Shown piece by piece: positions 42,801-50,531 of a stretch of 64,000 bases of DNA; the first letter of the stretch is position 1; each line of letters opens with the position of its first letter. This stretch comes from Exiguobacterium acetylicum (lineage in GTDB: Bacteria; Bacillota; Bacilli; Exiguobacteriales; Exiguobacteriaceae), in the NCBI RefSeq assembly GCF_022170825.1, contig NZ_CP081878.1, positions 2,754,001-2,818,000 on the forward strand. The letters are read 5' to 3'. A model generated the notes under the pieces. That model had not been told where the DNA came from and did no database searches. It saw nothing but the letters and a program-made list of their open reading frames with translations. A program made the position numbers and the translations under genes.

Positions 42801-43061
42801 GACATCCGTCAATAACTGAACTTCAGCTAAGCTGACACGATTCGGTCCTTGGACGAGCGAATTTCGAACCGAGTTCGCGAATTGACTTTGTTGCGTCTGA
42901 AACTTCTTTTCAGAATTCTCAGCTGCTTCAGTTTTCGTATAAGTGAATGAGATCGGAGAGAGGGCGAGAGAGGACGCTGCCAGCAGTTTCACTAGTCTTC
43001 GTGTGTGGTTTCTATGGTGTCGATTCATCTTCTTTCGAAAATCAGGTGCTTTTTTCTTCAT
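39834..43061 (-). CDS. LPNTS-anchored adhesin with a giant Asp-Ala dipeptide repeat
   Basis: 1075 residues. A basic N-terminus and signal peptide (about 1-46), then a globular adhesive domain (about 50-365) with repeated [19 protein letters not shown] and VTNAITNL-like helices and a beta end ([20 protein letters not shown]). An uninterrupted Asp-Ala repeat fills residues about 373-919. It is followed by an Asn/Asp/Gly stretch, a Pro-rich wall-spanning region, LPNTS (1042-1046), a membrane helix and RRRPQE. AAGGAG lies 7 nt before ATG. The architecture parallels Ser-Asp Sdr/Clf proteins of staphylococci, with Ala replacing Ser. Class D sortase downstream fits the LPNTS signal. Confidence 0.88.
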   Translation of the reverse strand: MKKKAPDFRKKMNRHHRNHTRRLVKLLAASSLALSPISFTYTKTEAAENSEKKFQTQQSQFANSVRNSLVQGPNRVSLAEVQLLTDVAVNANLTEQPDNYDLVLNLTGVGLADAEVLNPDRVAVFNIPDLAGKMQANGNASVSVELLPITLEDLPTLKGQLDPLTGTVADTVTDLLAGIDRLQRTPVVGSLLRVEGLTELTDALDNLQNLDTALSDLLDYEGSAPVTVNPDGSIVIDFSDGLGQHLDTLTKQVVQDALTDLVNAITNLKLSGIAGNLIDPVLNPVKDLLPGVNSLLTAVTNDTVNLSNELAGVQVLGPTSVSANIIVDKPAGVAQDEVVVTGSVVNTSAIDAQLLADLDGQDTIVFDEEADGDADADADADADADADADADADADADADADADADADADADADADADADADADADADADADADADADADADADADADADADADADADADADADADADADADADADADADADADADADADADADADADADADADADADADADADADADADADADADADADADADADADADADADADADADADADADADADADADADADADADADADADADADADADADADADADADADADADADADADADADADADADADADADADADADADADADADADADADADADADADADADADADADADADADADADADADADADADADADADADADADADADADADADADADADADADADADADADADADADADADADADADADADADADADADADADADADADADADADADADADADADADADADADADADADADADADADADADADADADADADADADADADADADADADADADADADADADADADADADADADADADADADADADADADADADADADADADADADADADADADADADADADADADADADADADADADADADQDNDGDNDNNNGGDNDSGNDNDGKEDPDNVSSANDDNDNVIIPIPVVTPPTTPPGNGPVVAPTPGISPISSPNVKPAPSTGAVNGPNVRPTLPVNTVSAPTNKSPLLSKPITQPVKRIVGGTLPNTSENLFLITLMGMLATAAGLFTKLFRRRPQE
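40305..41945 (-). repeat. 1641-nt hexanucleotide-type repeat encoding (Asp-Ala)n
   Basis: 547 codons of strictly alternating GAY and GCN. Third positions vary freely among all four Ala and both Asp codons, so pure tandem hexamers are short. Longer near-identical blocks recur, for instance about 41448-41530 and 41687-41765, and a related block near 40828-40920. All three frames on both strands are therefore open over much of the region, which creates long false reading frames. Confidence 0.95.
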
Positions 43062-43333
43062 TTCAACACTCCTTTTCTACGGAAAAAATAATCGTACACC
43101 TATTATTATGCATGCAATCCCCTTAAAAATATACAATTTTTTACAAAAGTAATGGTTAAATAGTTATTATTAACCAGTATTTCAGATATTAATTTACCAT
43201 TAAAATATAAATAATATATATTATGAATAACTAACACTTAATATATATTGTAATTTTATTTCATACTAGTTCTATCCATTTTGTGTAAAAACGACTTAAT
43301 TCAATTTTATATAACCATAGTTTTGAAAACCGT
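43062..43333 (-). promoter_or_regulatory. AT-rich promoter and leader of the adhesin operon
   Basis: About 270 nt with no gene. It is much more AT-rich than its surroundings. An inverted repeat TGGTTAA / TTAACCA with a 10-nt spacer lies at 43153-43176, about 90 nt upstream of the adhesin start. Several TATAAT-like elements are present, so I do not name one promoter. Confidence 0.45.
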
Positions 43334-43363
43334 AAAAAAACCTACGAGCGTCTGCTCGTAGGT
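43334..43363 (-). terminator. Terminator of the HxlR-like regulator gene
   Basis: A 9-bp perfect stem CCTACGAGC / GCTCGTAGG with a 4-nt loop, then seven T on the minus strand. Confidence 0.88.
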
Positions 43364-43379
43364 CTAGGAACCTGCTGAT

Positions 43380-43703
43380 TTAATATCGGATGTGCTGTTT
43401 ACTCCAACGAATCGATTCCTTAAACTGTCGGACGAGATCTTCAGCGGGTGCCGTTAAATAATAGGCTAGTCCGTGTACTTTTTCAGACATCTGTTGGATC
43501 ACGAGTCCATCTTCGATCAATTCCTGCAATTGCTCAAGGATTTGACCGTGCGACTGATCGATCCGTTGCTCGAGTTCCCCAATCGTCAACGCACCATCAC
43601 GCAAAAGATAAATGATGCTCGACTTCAGACTGTTCTCGAAGTTGTGTTGGAATTTCTGTAATGCGAGTAAATCGGCTTGTTCTTCGGTATGACGTGAATC
43701 CAT
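43380..43703 (-). CDS. Winged-helix regulator (HxlR/PadR-like)
   Basis: 107 residues. The middle part SSIIYLLRDGALTIGELEQRIDQSHGQILEQLQELIEDGLV is a typical winged helix-turn-helix, and the wing runs into HGLAYYLTAPAEDLV. The N-terminal helix is probably for dimerisation. No cysteine, so the redox sensing of some HxlR members is not expected. It lies directly upstream of the adhesin operon in the same orientation, separated by a terminator; an operator-like inverted repeat lies in the adhesin promoter region, so it is a candidate regulator, unproven. Confidence 0.75.
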   Translation of the reverse strand: MDSRHTEEQADLLALQKFQHNFENSLKSSIIYLLRDGALTIGELEQRIDQSHGQILEQLQELIEDGLVIQQMSEKVHGLAYYLTAPAEDLVRQFKESIRWSKQHIRY

Positions 43704-43770
43704 CTGATTCCTGCCCCCTTTTTCTTAGCTACCTCTCCAGTATGACGCACTTTTACGTGAATTTCAAAAC

Positions 43771-44928
43771 TCAATCGCGATCAGTGATGATCGTATCGAA
43801 CGTCTTCTCTTCCTCCGTGATGACCATCTTCTTTTGTGACCGAAGATGATAGAGACGACGAATATTCAGAATGACGACCTTCATGACGGCGTAGAATGGA
43901 ACACCTAGCAAGACACCGAAGAAACCAGCGATGTTCCCTGCGACGAGTAAGACGATGATGATCGTCAACGGATGGACGTCAAGCGTTTTCCCTTGCACGA
44001 GTGGTGACATGATATGCGAATCGATTTGCTGCGCGACGGTCATGACGATGATTGCATAAATCGCAAGAATCGGATCCTGAATGAACCCGACGATCAACGC
44101 TGGAATGACACCAAGGACCGGACCGAGGAACGGAATGATGTTCGTCAGTGTCGCAAACAAGGCGAGTAGTAACGCATAATCAATCCCGATGATCAAGTAG
44201 CCGATATAGGCGATGATTCCGACACCAATACTGACGATGACTTGCCCCCGAATATAGCTCATGATCGTCAAATGAACGTCACCGAGAATTTTTTTCGTTT
44301 CCTTATGATATTCATACGGCATCAGTTTGACGAGATTACCTTTCAGCTTATCACCATCAAGCAACATATAAATCAACATGATCGGAATGATGACGATCGT
44401 CACGACCGTCGTCGTCAGGACACTGACGAACCCACCGACACCCGTGCCGATGTTCTTCAGGAATGTCGACGCGTATTCTGAGATGTTACCGGAGAATTTA
44501 TTGAATAGATTATCCGGACCTGACATGAAACGGGAAAAGACAGAACTGTTCTCAAGCTGCTCTCGAACATCAATCAATTGCCGCTGGAACTGTGTCGCAA
44601 GCGTCGGAATCGAGTTGACGAACTGCGTAATCTGCTCCGACAGCATTGGACCAAAGATGAATCCGAGCGTTGTTAGAATCCCGATCAGACCAACAAGTAC
44701 GATCAAGACAGCTGGTCGCCGCTTCATCTTTTTCTCAAGTAACTCGACGATCGGCAACAGGACATAATAGAGAATCCCGGCAATCGCGAGCGGTGGTACG
44801 ACCATTTGGAGCAAAATCGCAACCGGTCGGAACAGGAACGTGACATGATCACCGATCCAGACGATGATCAGTAACGTCATGATCCACCAGGCGAATCGGT
44901 ACCATTTATTTTCGAACATTTTTTGCAT
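43771..44928 (-). CDS. AI-2E/YtvI-YubA family membrane transporter
   Basis: 385 residues with about eight membrane helices in the usual arrangement of four N-terminal, a soluble insertion (about 100-165), and the conserved C-terminal block IGIDYALLLALFATLTNIIPFLGPVLGVIPALIVG, here read as adjoining segments near residues 250-285, followed by PLVQGKTLDVHPLTII. Members move small molecules or sodium/protons; autoinducer-2 export is shown only for some. The start ATG 44928 has GGAAGTGG just upstream. No operon partners. Confidence 0.9.
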   Translation of the reverse strand: MQKMFENKWYRFAWWIMTLLIIVWIGDHVTFLFRPVAILLQMVVPPLAIAGILYYVLLPIVELLEKKMKRRPAVLIVLVGLIGILTTLGFIFGPMLSEQITQFVNSIPTLATQFQRQLIDVREQLENSSVFSRFMSGPDNLFNKFSGNISEYASTFLKNIGTGVGGFVSVLTTTVVTIVIIPIMLIYMLLDGDKLKGNLVKLMPYEYHKETKKILGDVHLTIMSYIRGQVIVSIGVGIIAYIGYLIIGIDYALLLALFATLTNIIPFLGPVLGVIPALIVGFIQDPILAIYAIIVMTVAQQIDSHIMSPLVQGKTLDVHPLTIIIVLLVAGNIAGFFGVLLGVPFYAVMKVVILNIRRLYHLRSQKKMVITEEEKTFDTIITDRD

Positions 44929-45178
44929 CTAACCACTTCCCTACTTAAAAGAATAAAGTTCAATATCCCCTATATGTTTCCCTTAAAATAGCGTCTGTTA
45001 ATCCTTATTCTCAAAAAATATATCGTTTATTCGGTTTTTACCTGTATATGATATATTAGTTTTAGTCATCTTTGCAGATTCAGATTTGCCGAGACTCTTG
45101 AATGTGCGTAAGATGAGTATATTCGGACTTAAGAAATCTTTTTAATACATGTAAAAATAGAATACGGAGGATACCTCA

Positions 45179-47719
45179 GTGAAATGGATCAACCATACGA
45201 TCGGTCGCCAATTGATGTTCGCTTTCTATATGGTGTTTGTCGCTCTCAGCATCACGTCTGCAATCGTTTACTTCTATACGGAAGAGAAAATCGATCAAGC
45301 CAATACGACGTTCGATGATTTACGAGAACGACGGACGAACGCCAATGCACTAGCGAACGAGTGGACTGTCGCGCAAAGCAACGTCAAAACCTACTTATTG
45401 ACTGGCTCACAAGAGACACTTGATGCCGTCAAGACGAACCAACAAGAAATCAATCGCTTAACGACATGGTTCGAAAAGTATGCCGTGTATGAGCAAGGAA
45501 AGGAATATGCAACGGCAACCCGTCAAATCTATGATGATTATTTCGGAACATCACTTCCGCTCCTTAACGAATACGTCGAGGGAAAAAAAGACGGGAAAAT
45601 CAACGAAGACTTCGTTGATCCGAACACACTTGCTGCCCTGTCGAACGGAAAAGATTTGTTCACTGCAAACGGGACGTTACGTGGATCGGTCAGTTTATCA
45701 GATGCTGATGTCGACATGACACGGATTGATACGTTACTTGCTGATTATCTGACACTGATCCAAGGCAAAGAAGTCGATGCGAAGAACGATCTTCTAGGTG
45801 AAATGCGCGTCGCGCAGTTCATCTGGCTCTCGAACCTCGTCGTCTTGATCCTAGTCCTCTTGTCGCTCGTACGTCCGTTCATCAGTCGTATTACAAAACA
45901 AGTCAACGCCCTGTCTCGTGATAGTGCACTACTTGCAACAGGTGAAGACATCCAAGCGATTCCATTGCCAAAACGTAAGGACGAGCTGTACACGTTGACG
46001 ACATCATTCAATCAGATGGCGGCGTCGATTGCCGATAATAAGGTCCATATGCTCGCGAAGAACGAAGAGCTTCAGGCGCAACAGGAAGAACTCGTCGCCC
46101 AGCAAGAAGAACTGCAAGCACAACAGGAAGAACTTGAAGAAGCACTCGATATCACGCTTCGCAGTGAACAACATCTGAAGTACCGCAATGAATTGACAGA
46201 GACACTCGCCTCCCGCGAGACGTTGACGGCATATCCGGAAATCATCGAAAAGCTCGTCTCGATCACGCATTCTGAGATTGGTGCCCTGTTATTCCTTGAT
46301 CAACAAGAAGTCCGCTCAACGATCGACTACGGAATGACGGAAGAAATGGTCGGGCGTCTCGTCTCTGACGATCAATCGCTCTTGCACCGGGCACGTCTCT
46401 TGAAGCGTCCTGTCCATTCATCAAAACAGGTCGCACACGAGAGCCCACTCCCGTACCCGTACTATATGTATGAAGTCGCCGTACCGGTTCTTGATCCGAC
46501 GAAAGAGCACATGATCGCCTGCATCTATCTCGTGCGTTATCGCGATGCCTTCACGACGGAGCAAATGAACGACATTCTGTCGTTCTCGCATCAATTGTCT
46601 CTCTCACTCTTACGGATGGGGATCTATGAGGAGATGATTCGCGAAAAGAACAAGACGACGCAACTATTGAACTCGATTCGTGAAGCTGTCGTCTACATCG
46701 AACATGAGACGGATGAGTTGCTCGTCAACGAACCGCTGATGACGTTGTTCCCAGAAGTTCCGACACAGTTCGAAGACGAAGAGCGCTCTGCTTTCGAACA
46801 AGCGATGCAAGCACTCGCTGACATCATTGATGAGCCGGCAGCATTCGAGCGCTACATCGAACAAATTGTTGAACTGAACTTACCGAAAGATAGTTTGATC
46901 GTCTCGATTCGTAAACACAGCACCTATATTCAGATTTACGCCGAGAAGATTGAAGTCGACGGTACCTGGGTCGGTACGATGCTTGTCCTGCGCGACGTCA
47001 CGAAGGAAACAGAAGCGGAGCGGATGAAGGAAGAGTTCGTCTCGACTGTTTCACATGAATTGCGGACACCGCTCTCTTCGATCTATGGCTTCACGGAACT
47101 GATGCTCAACAAACGGTTCGAGGAAGAACGGCAACGGAAGTATCTCCAGACGATCCACTCGGAGACCGGTCGCCTGACGACACTCGTCAATGACTTCCTC
47201 GACGTCCAGCGGATGGAGTCGAGCGAACATCGCTATGAGATGTCGACGTTTGATGTCGTCGAACTGGCTCAGGACTTGATCGAGTTCTATGATGTCTCAC
47301 ATGAGACACATACGATTGATTTCGAGGCACGTGGACCAATCATGATCGACGGGGATGCGGAGAAGATGAAGCAATTGCTGAACAACCTACTCAGTAATGC
47401 CGTCAAGTACTCGCCAAGCGGGGGTACGGTCTTGATCCGGATTTCAAACGAACTCGGTTTCGCTCAAATCCGAATTCAGGATGAAGGCATCGGGATTCCG
47501 CAAGAGGCTCTCCCGAAGCTATTCGATAAGTTCTATCGTGTTGATAACTCCGAGACACGAAAAATCGGCGGGACCGGTCTTGGTCTGTCGATCTGTAAGG
47601 AAATCGTCAAACACCATAACGGAACGATTGATGTCGAATCCGTCGTTGGTGTCGGATCGACCTTTACGATTCGTTTCCCGATTGCTGTCATCTCGACGAT
47701 CCTTACGTACGAAGATTAA
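45179..47719 (+). CDS. Membrane sensor histidine kinase with HAMP, signalling helix, GAF-like and PAS-like domains
   Basis: 846 residues from a GTG start with GGAGG 8 nt upstream. One membrane helix (about 10-32), an extracellular CHASE3/four-helix sensor (about 33-210), a second helix (about 212-233) and HAMP (about 234-287). A heptad-repeated coiled coil rich in Glu/Gln follows (about 294-335), then GAF-like (about 350-480) and PAS-like (about 495-610) domains. HisKA has the phosphoacceptor His626 (VSHELRTPLSS), and the HATPase has NLLSNAVKYS, DEGIGIP and GGTGLGLSI. No response regulator is adjacent. Ligand unknown. Confidence 0.92.
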   Translation: MKWINHTIGRQLMFAFYMVFVALSITSAIVYFYTEEKIDQANTTFDDLRERRTNANALANEWTVAQSNVKTYLLTGSQETLDAVKTNQQEINRLTTWFEKYAVYEQGKEYATATRQIYDDYFGTSLPLLNEYVEGKKDGKINEDFVDPNTLAALSNGKDLFTANGTLRGSVSLSDADVDMTRIDTLLADYLTLIQGKEVDAKNDLLGEMRVAQFIWLSNLVVLILVLLSLVRPFISRITKQVNALSRDSALLATGEDIQAIPLPKRKDELYTLTTSFNQMAASIADNKVHMLAKNEELQAQQEELVAQQEELQAQQEELEEALDITLRSEQHLKYRNELTETLASRETLTAYPEIIEKLVSITHSEIGALLFLDQQEVRSTIDYGMTEEMVGRLVSDDQSLLHRARLLKRPVHSSKQVAHESPLPYPYYMYEVAVPVLDPTKEHMIACIYLVRYRDAFTTEQMNDILSFSHQLSLSLLRMGIYEEMIREKNKTTQLLNSIREAVVYIEHETDELLVNEPLMTLFPEVPTQFEDEERSAFEQAMQALADIIDEPAAFERYIEQIVELNLPKDSLIVSIRKHSTYIQIYAEKIEVDGTWVGTMLVLRDVTKETEAERMKEEFVSTVSHELRTPLSSIYGFTELMLNKRFEEERQRKYLQTIHSETGRLTTLVNDFLDVQRMESSEHRYEMSTFDVVELAQDLIEFYDVSHETHTIDFEARGPIMIDGDAEKMKQLLNNLLSNAVKYSPSGGTVLIRISNELGFAQIRIQDEGIGIPQEALPKLFDKFYRVDNSETRKIGGTGLGLSICKEIVKHHNGTIDVESVVGVGSTFTIRFPIAVISTILTYED

Positions 47720-47725
47720 TCATTC

Positions 47726-47756
47726 GACCGTTCACATCACGTGGACGGTCTTTTTT
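47726..47756 (+). terminator. Terminator of the histidine kinase gene
   Basis: The stem GACCGTTCAC / GTGGACGGTC (one wobble pair) with a 5-nt loop is followed by six T. Confidence 0.85.
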
Positions 47757-47818
47757 GTCGTTAGATTGGATAAAGTGAGGGTATAGTCAAAAGCGCATTA
47801 TTTTAAGGAGGAATCGAC

Positions 47819-48667
47819 ATGCAACTTGGATGGATTGGGTTAGGACATATGGGGGTACCGATGGCAAAACGCCTGCTCGACGGTGGGCATGGCTTGACCG
47901 TCTACAACCGGACGTATGAAAAGACAGCTCCGCTGACTGAACGAGGAGCAACAGCTGTCAAAGAAGCACAGGACGTAGTGCATCAAAGCGATATCATCTT
48001 CGTCATGCTCGCAGACGGACCAGCTGTCGCGTCCGTTCTCGAAAGCGTGCAAGAGGACCTAGCTCGTAAGACGATTATCAATTTAAGTACGATCTCACCA
48101 GACGAAACGAAGGAGATGGCTCGCCTCGTCGAAAATAGTGGCGGAACGTATCTCGAATCGCCTGTCTCAGGATCCGTTCCAGTCGCAGAAAACGGTCAGC
48201 TCGTCCTGCTTGCCGGTGGTGACGGAGAAGTCGTTTCGACCTGTCAGCCATATCTTGACTTACTCGGCAAGGAAACGATTCATTTTGGAGCACACGGCAC
48301 AGGGAGTACGGCGAAGCTTGCGATTAATTTATTGCTTGCCGTCGTCGGACAAGGGGTCGCGGAGACGTTGTTGCTTGGAGAGGGGGCAGGTCTTGAGAAA
48401 GAGAAACTGATCCAGATGATCAGTGCTTCCGGGATGAACACCCCACTCTTCACCGGCAAACGTGACATGTACCGGAAGAACGATTTCCCGTCCGCCTTCC
48501 CGCTCCGTCTGATGGCGAAGGATCTCGGTCTCATCACGGCTGAAGCGAGACGCCAACGGCTCAAGCTACCACTTGCGCAAGCGACGAACGCTAGCTACGC
48601 TGAAGCGAAACCTGATTATGGCGATGCCGACATGGCAGCGATTTATCTTGCGTTACAAGAAAAATAA
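47819..48667 (+). CDS. NAD(P)-dependent beta-hydroxyacid dehydrogenase (3-hydroxyisobutyrate dehydrogenase family)
   Basis: 282 residues. N-terminal GWIGLGHMGVPMAKRL with YNRT (suggesting NADPH preference), then the substrate-binding signature ESPVSGSVPVAENGQL and the catalytic Lys region GTGSTAKLAINLLLA. The C-terminal helical domain has FPLRLMAKDLGL. It could reduce small semialdehydes such as glyoxylate or succinic semialdehyde (GLYR-like); specificity cannot be fixed. AAGGAGG lies upstream of the ATG. Single gene. Confidence 0.9.
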   Translation: MQLGWIGLGHMGVPMAKRLLDGGHGLTVYNRTYEKTAPLTERGATAVKEAQDVVHQSDIIFVMLADGPAVASVLESVQEDLARKTIINLSTISPDETKEMARLVENSGGTYLESPVSGSVPVAENGQLVLLAGGDGEVVSTCQPYLDLLGKETIHFGAHGTGSTAKLAINLLLAVVGQGVAETLLLGEGAGLEKEKLIQMISASGMNTPLFTGKRDMYRKNDFPSAFPLRLMAKDLGLITAEARRQRLKLPLAQATNASYAEAKPDYGDADMAAIYLALQEK

Positions 48668-48668
48668 T

Positions 48669-48711
48669 GAAAAGGGTGATACCTCTCGATGTGAGAAGCA
48701 TCACCCTTTTG
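48669..48711. terminator. Bidirectional terminator
   Basis: The stem AAAGGGTGAT-x-CTCT / GAGA-x-ATCACCCTTT lies between the converging dehydrogenase and flagellar genes. Confidence 0.8.
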
Positions 48712-48719
48712 CTGTGAAA

Positions 48720-49502
48720 TTATTTAAGCGACGTGACGATTCCCATCATCTGATCACTCGTCATCAACGCTTTCGAGTTGAACTGATACGCCCGCTGGAG
48801 CTGCGTCAAGTTCGTCATCTCAAGCGCCATATCGACGTTTGATGTCTCGAGTCGGCCGACTGTCAATGGATTACCTGCTGCATTCTGGTATTGTCCAGTT
48901 GCCGTGAACAAGCCACCACCGACTTCTGTCAGCTCACCGTAGTTCGGGATATCCGCGACACCTACTCGAGCGAGTACGCGTCGATCTCCGTTTAAGATGC
49001 CTGTGATGTTTCCGTCCTTGTTCAATTCAATCTCTGTCGCGTTCCCTGGTAAGACGATCGGATCATTCGCCTGATTGATGACAGAACGTCCGGCATCATC
49101 CGTCAGCAGGACTTGTCCGTTCGCTTGCGGCGACAACTGAAAGTTTCCGTCGCGCGTAAACTTCGTTACACCATCCGTATCGACGACGCCGAAGAAATGA
49201 TGTGGATTGCCGAGTGCTGCATCGAGTTTCCGGTCCGTCGTCCGGAACGTTCCGACGCCAAACCGTGTCGCTTCGTTTGCGACGTACCCTCCGACACCGA
49301 GTCGAAGTCCTTCTGGTGTCGTCAACGGTCCCGGTGTGAATCCTGTTGCTTGGTTATTGATATTACGGACGAGCAGTTCATTGAACTGGGCATCCCGACG
49401 TTTATAGCCATTCGTATCGACGTTAGCAAGATTTTGACCGGTCGTATCGAGCTGCTTTTGCAGCTGTCCCATCGTACTTGCGGATGTATAGATTGATTGC
49501 AT
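48720..49502 (-). CDS. flhP: Flagellar hook-basal body (rod) protein, FlgG/FlhP-like
   Basis: 260 residues with the N-terminal rod signature (LQKQLDTTGQNLANVDTNGYKR), a central beta domain (VDTDGVTKFTRDGNFQLSPQ) and the C-terminal GGLFTATGQYQNAAGNPLTVGRLE, here continuing into SNVDMALEMTNLTQLQRAYQ. It assembles the distal flagellar rod. It follows flhO by 14 nt, with a strong GAGGAGG ribosome site. Same neighbourhood as in Bacillus (mbl-flhO-flhP). Confidence 0.92.
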   Translation of the reverse strand: MQSIYTSASTMGQLQKQLDTTGQNLANVDTNGYKRRDAQFNELLVRNINNQATGFTPGPLTTPEGLRLGVGGYVANEATRFGVGTFRTTDRKLDAALGNPHHFFGVVDTDGVTKFTRDGNFQLSPQANGQVLLTDDAGRSVINQANDPIVLPGNATEIELNKDGNITGILNGDRRVLARVGVADIPNYGELTEVGGGLFTATGQYQNAAGNPLTVGRLETSNVDMALEMTNLTQLQRAYQFNSKALMTSDQMMGIVTSLK

Positions 49503-49516
49503 CGTATCCTCCTCAG

Positions 49517-50305
49517 TTAGCGAACGCGTCCGATTTCGGAAACAGCCTTCTCCGCTGTCCGGTCGTACGCTTGAATGACTTTTTGATTGGCTTCGAACTG
49601 GCGCAGACCGGCGTTCATTTCTGCCATCGTCTGTTCAACCTCGACGTTCCCAAGTTCGAGTACGCCTTGATCAACCCGGATGTTTCCGGCATTCAATGGA
49701 TCAGCGGAACGGAACAAACCGTTTCCTGTCCGTTCGAGCGTCTCCGGTTGATCCGTTACGACGAGACCTAGGTTTCCGATGGCTTGACCGTTTCCGTCCG
49801 TGACAGCACCGTTTGCGTCAACTAGGAAATCTTCATTGACGACGTTGAGAGGTTGTCCGTTCGTATCAAGGACGAGATCATTCTCCGTCGTCCGAAGTAA
49901 TCCATCCTGACCGACGGCAAACTGTCCATTCGTCGTATAAAGGGTCTCTTCGTCTCCCGTCAGCGGATCCTGATGACGGATCGTAAAGAGTGGCGCCCCT
50001 TCAAGCGAACTGATTTGTAAATCCGTTGCATTGCCCGTCTCCGTGATCGATCCTTGGGTGAAGTTCGGCGTTGCTGCCTGCATGAAGACACCGGTCGCGA
50101 GTTTTCCGACCGTCGCGACTCCCCGCACACCTGTCCGTTCATTGTTTGCTGTCTGCTGAATCAACATCTCCGGAAATGTCCGGAGTGACGCTTGATCGGC
50201 ACGGAAGCCCGGCGTCCGCGCATTCGCCAAGTTGTTACTGAGCATTTCCTGTTGGCGTTGTAATGCCTGCATCGCATTCGACGCCGTGTACATTCCTCGT
50301 AGCAT
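49517..50305 (-). CDS. flhO: Flagellar hook-basal body (rod) protein, FlgF/FlhO-like
   Basis: 262 residues. N-terminal MYTASNAMQALQRQQEMLSN with NLANARTPGF, the central domain LYTTNGQFAVGQDGLL, and C-terminal LELGNVEVEQTMAEMNAGLR. It is a rod component co-transcribed with flhP. A sigma-D-like -10 (ACCGATAT) lies 47 nt upstream, as expected for a late flagellar operon. Confidence 0.92.
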   Translation of the reverse strand: MLRGMYTASNAMQALQRQQEMLSNNLANARTPGFRADQASLRTFPEMLIQQTANNERTGVRGVATVGKLATGVFMQAATPNFTQGSITETGNATDLQISSLEGAPLFTIRHQDPLTGDEETLYTTNGQFAVGQDGLLRTTENDLVLDTNGQPLNVVNEDFLVDANGAVTDGNGQAIGNLGLVVTDQPETLERTGNGLFRSADPLNAGNIRVDQGVLELGNVEVEQTMAEMNAGLRQFEANQKVIQAYDRTAEKAVSEIGRVR

Positions 50306-50351
50306 GCGTTCATCTCCTCATTGACTTCATGTTCAATTCTTTCCTCTCAGT

Positions 50352-50359
50352 ATATCGGT
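50352..50359 (-). promoter_or_regulatory. Sigma-D-like -10 element of flhO-flhP
   Basis: The minus-strand ACCGATAT matches 7 of 8 bases of the Bacillus sigma-D -10 (GCCGATAT). The -35 is only approximate (TAAT about 13 nt upstream). Confidence 0.45.
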
Positions 50360-50531
50360 CGACTTAGCGTGAATTATGAGTTTTTTTGAACAAAAAGGTA
50401 ATATCCGACAGAGATGAATCGAAAGGCCTATTAAAATCCTGTTTGCCTTTTTTTTAATAGATTACATATTCAAAATTGACAAATATTGTTATGCTGTAGA
50501 CAACAAAAAAATGATCCTCGAGGTGAAACCT

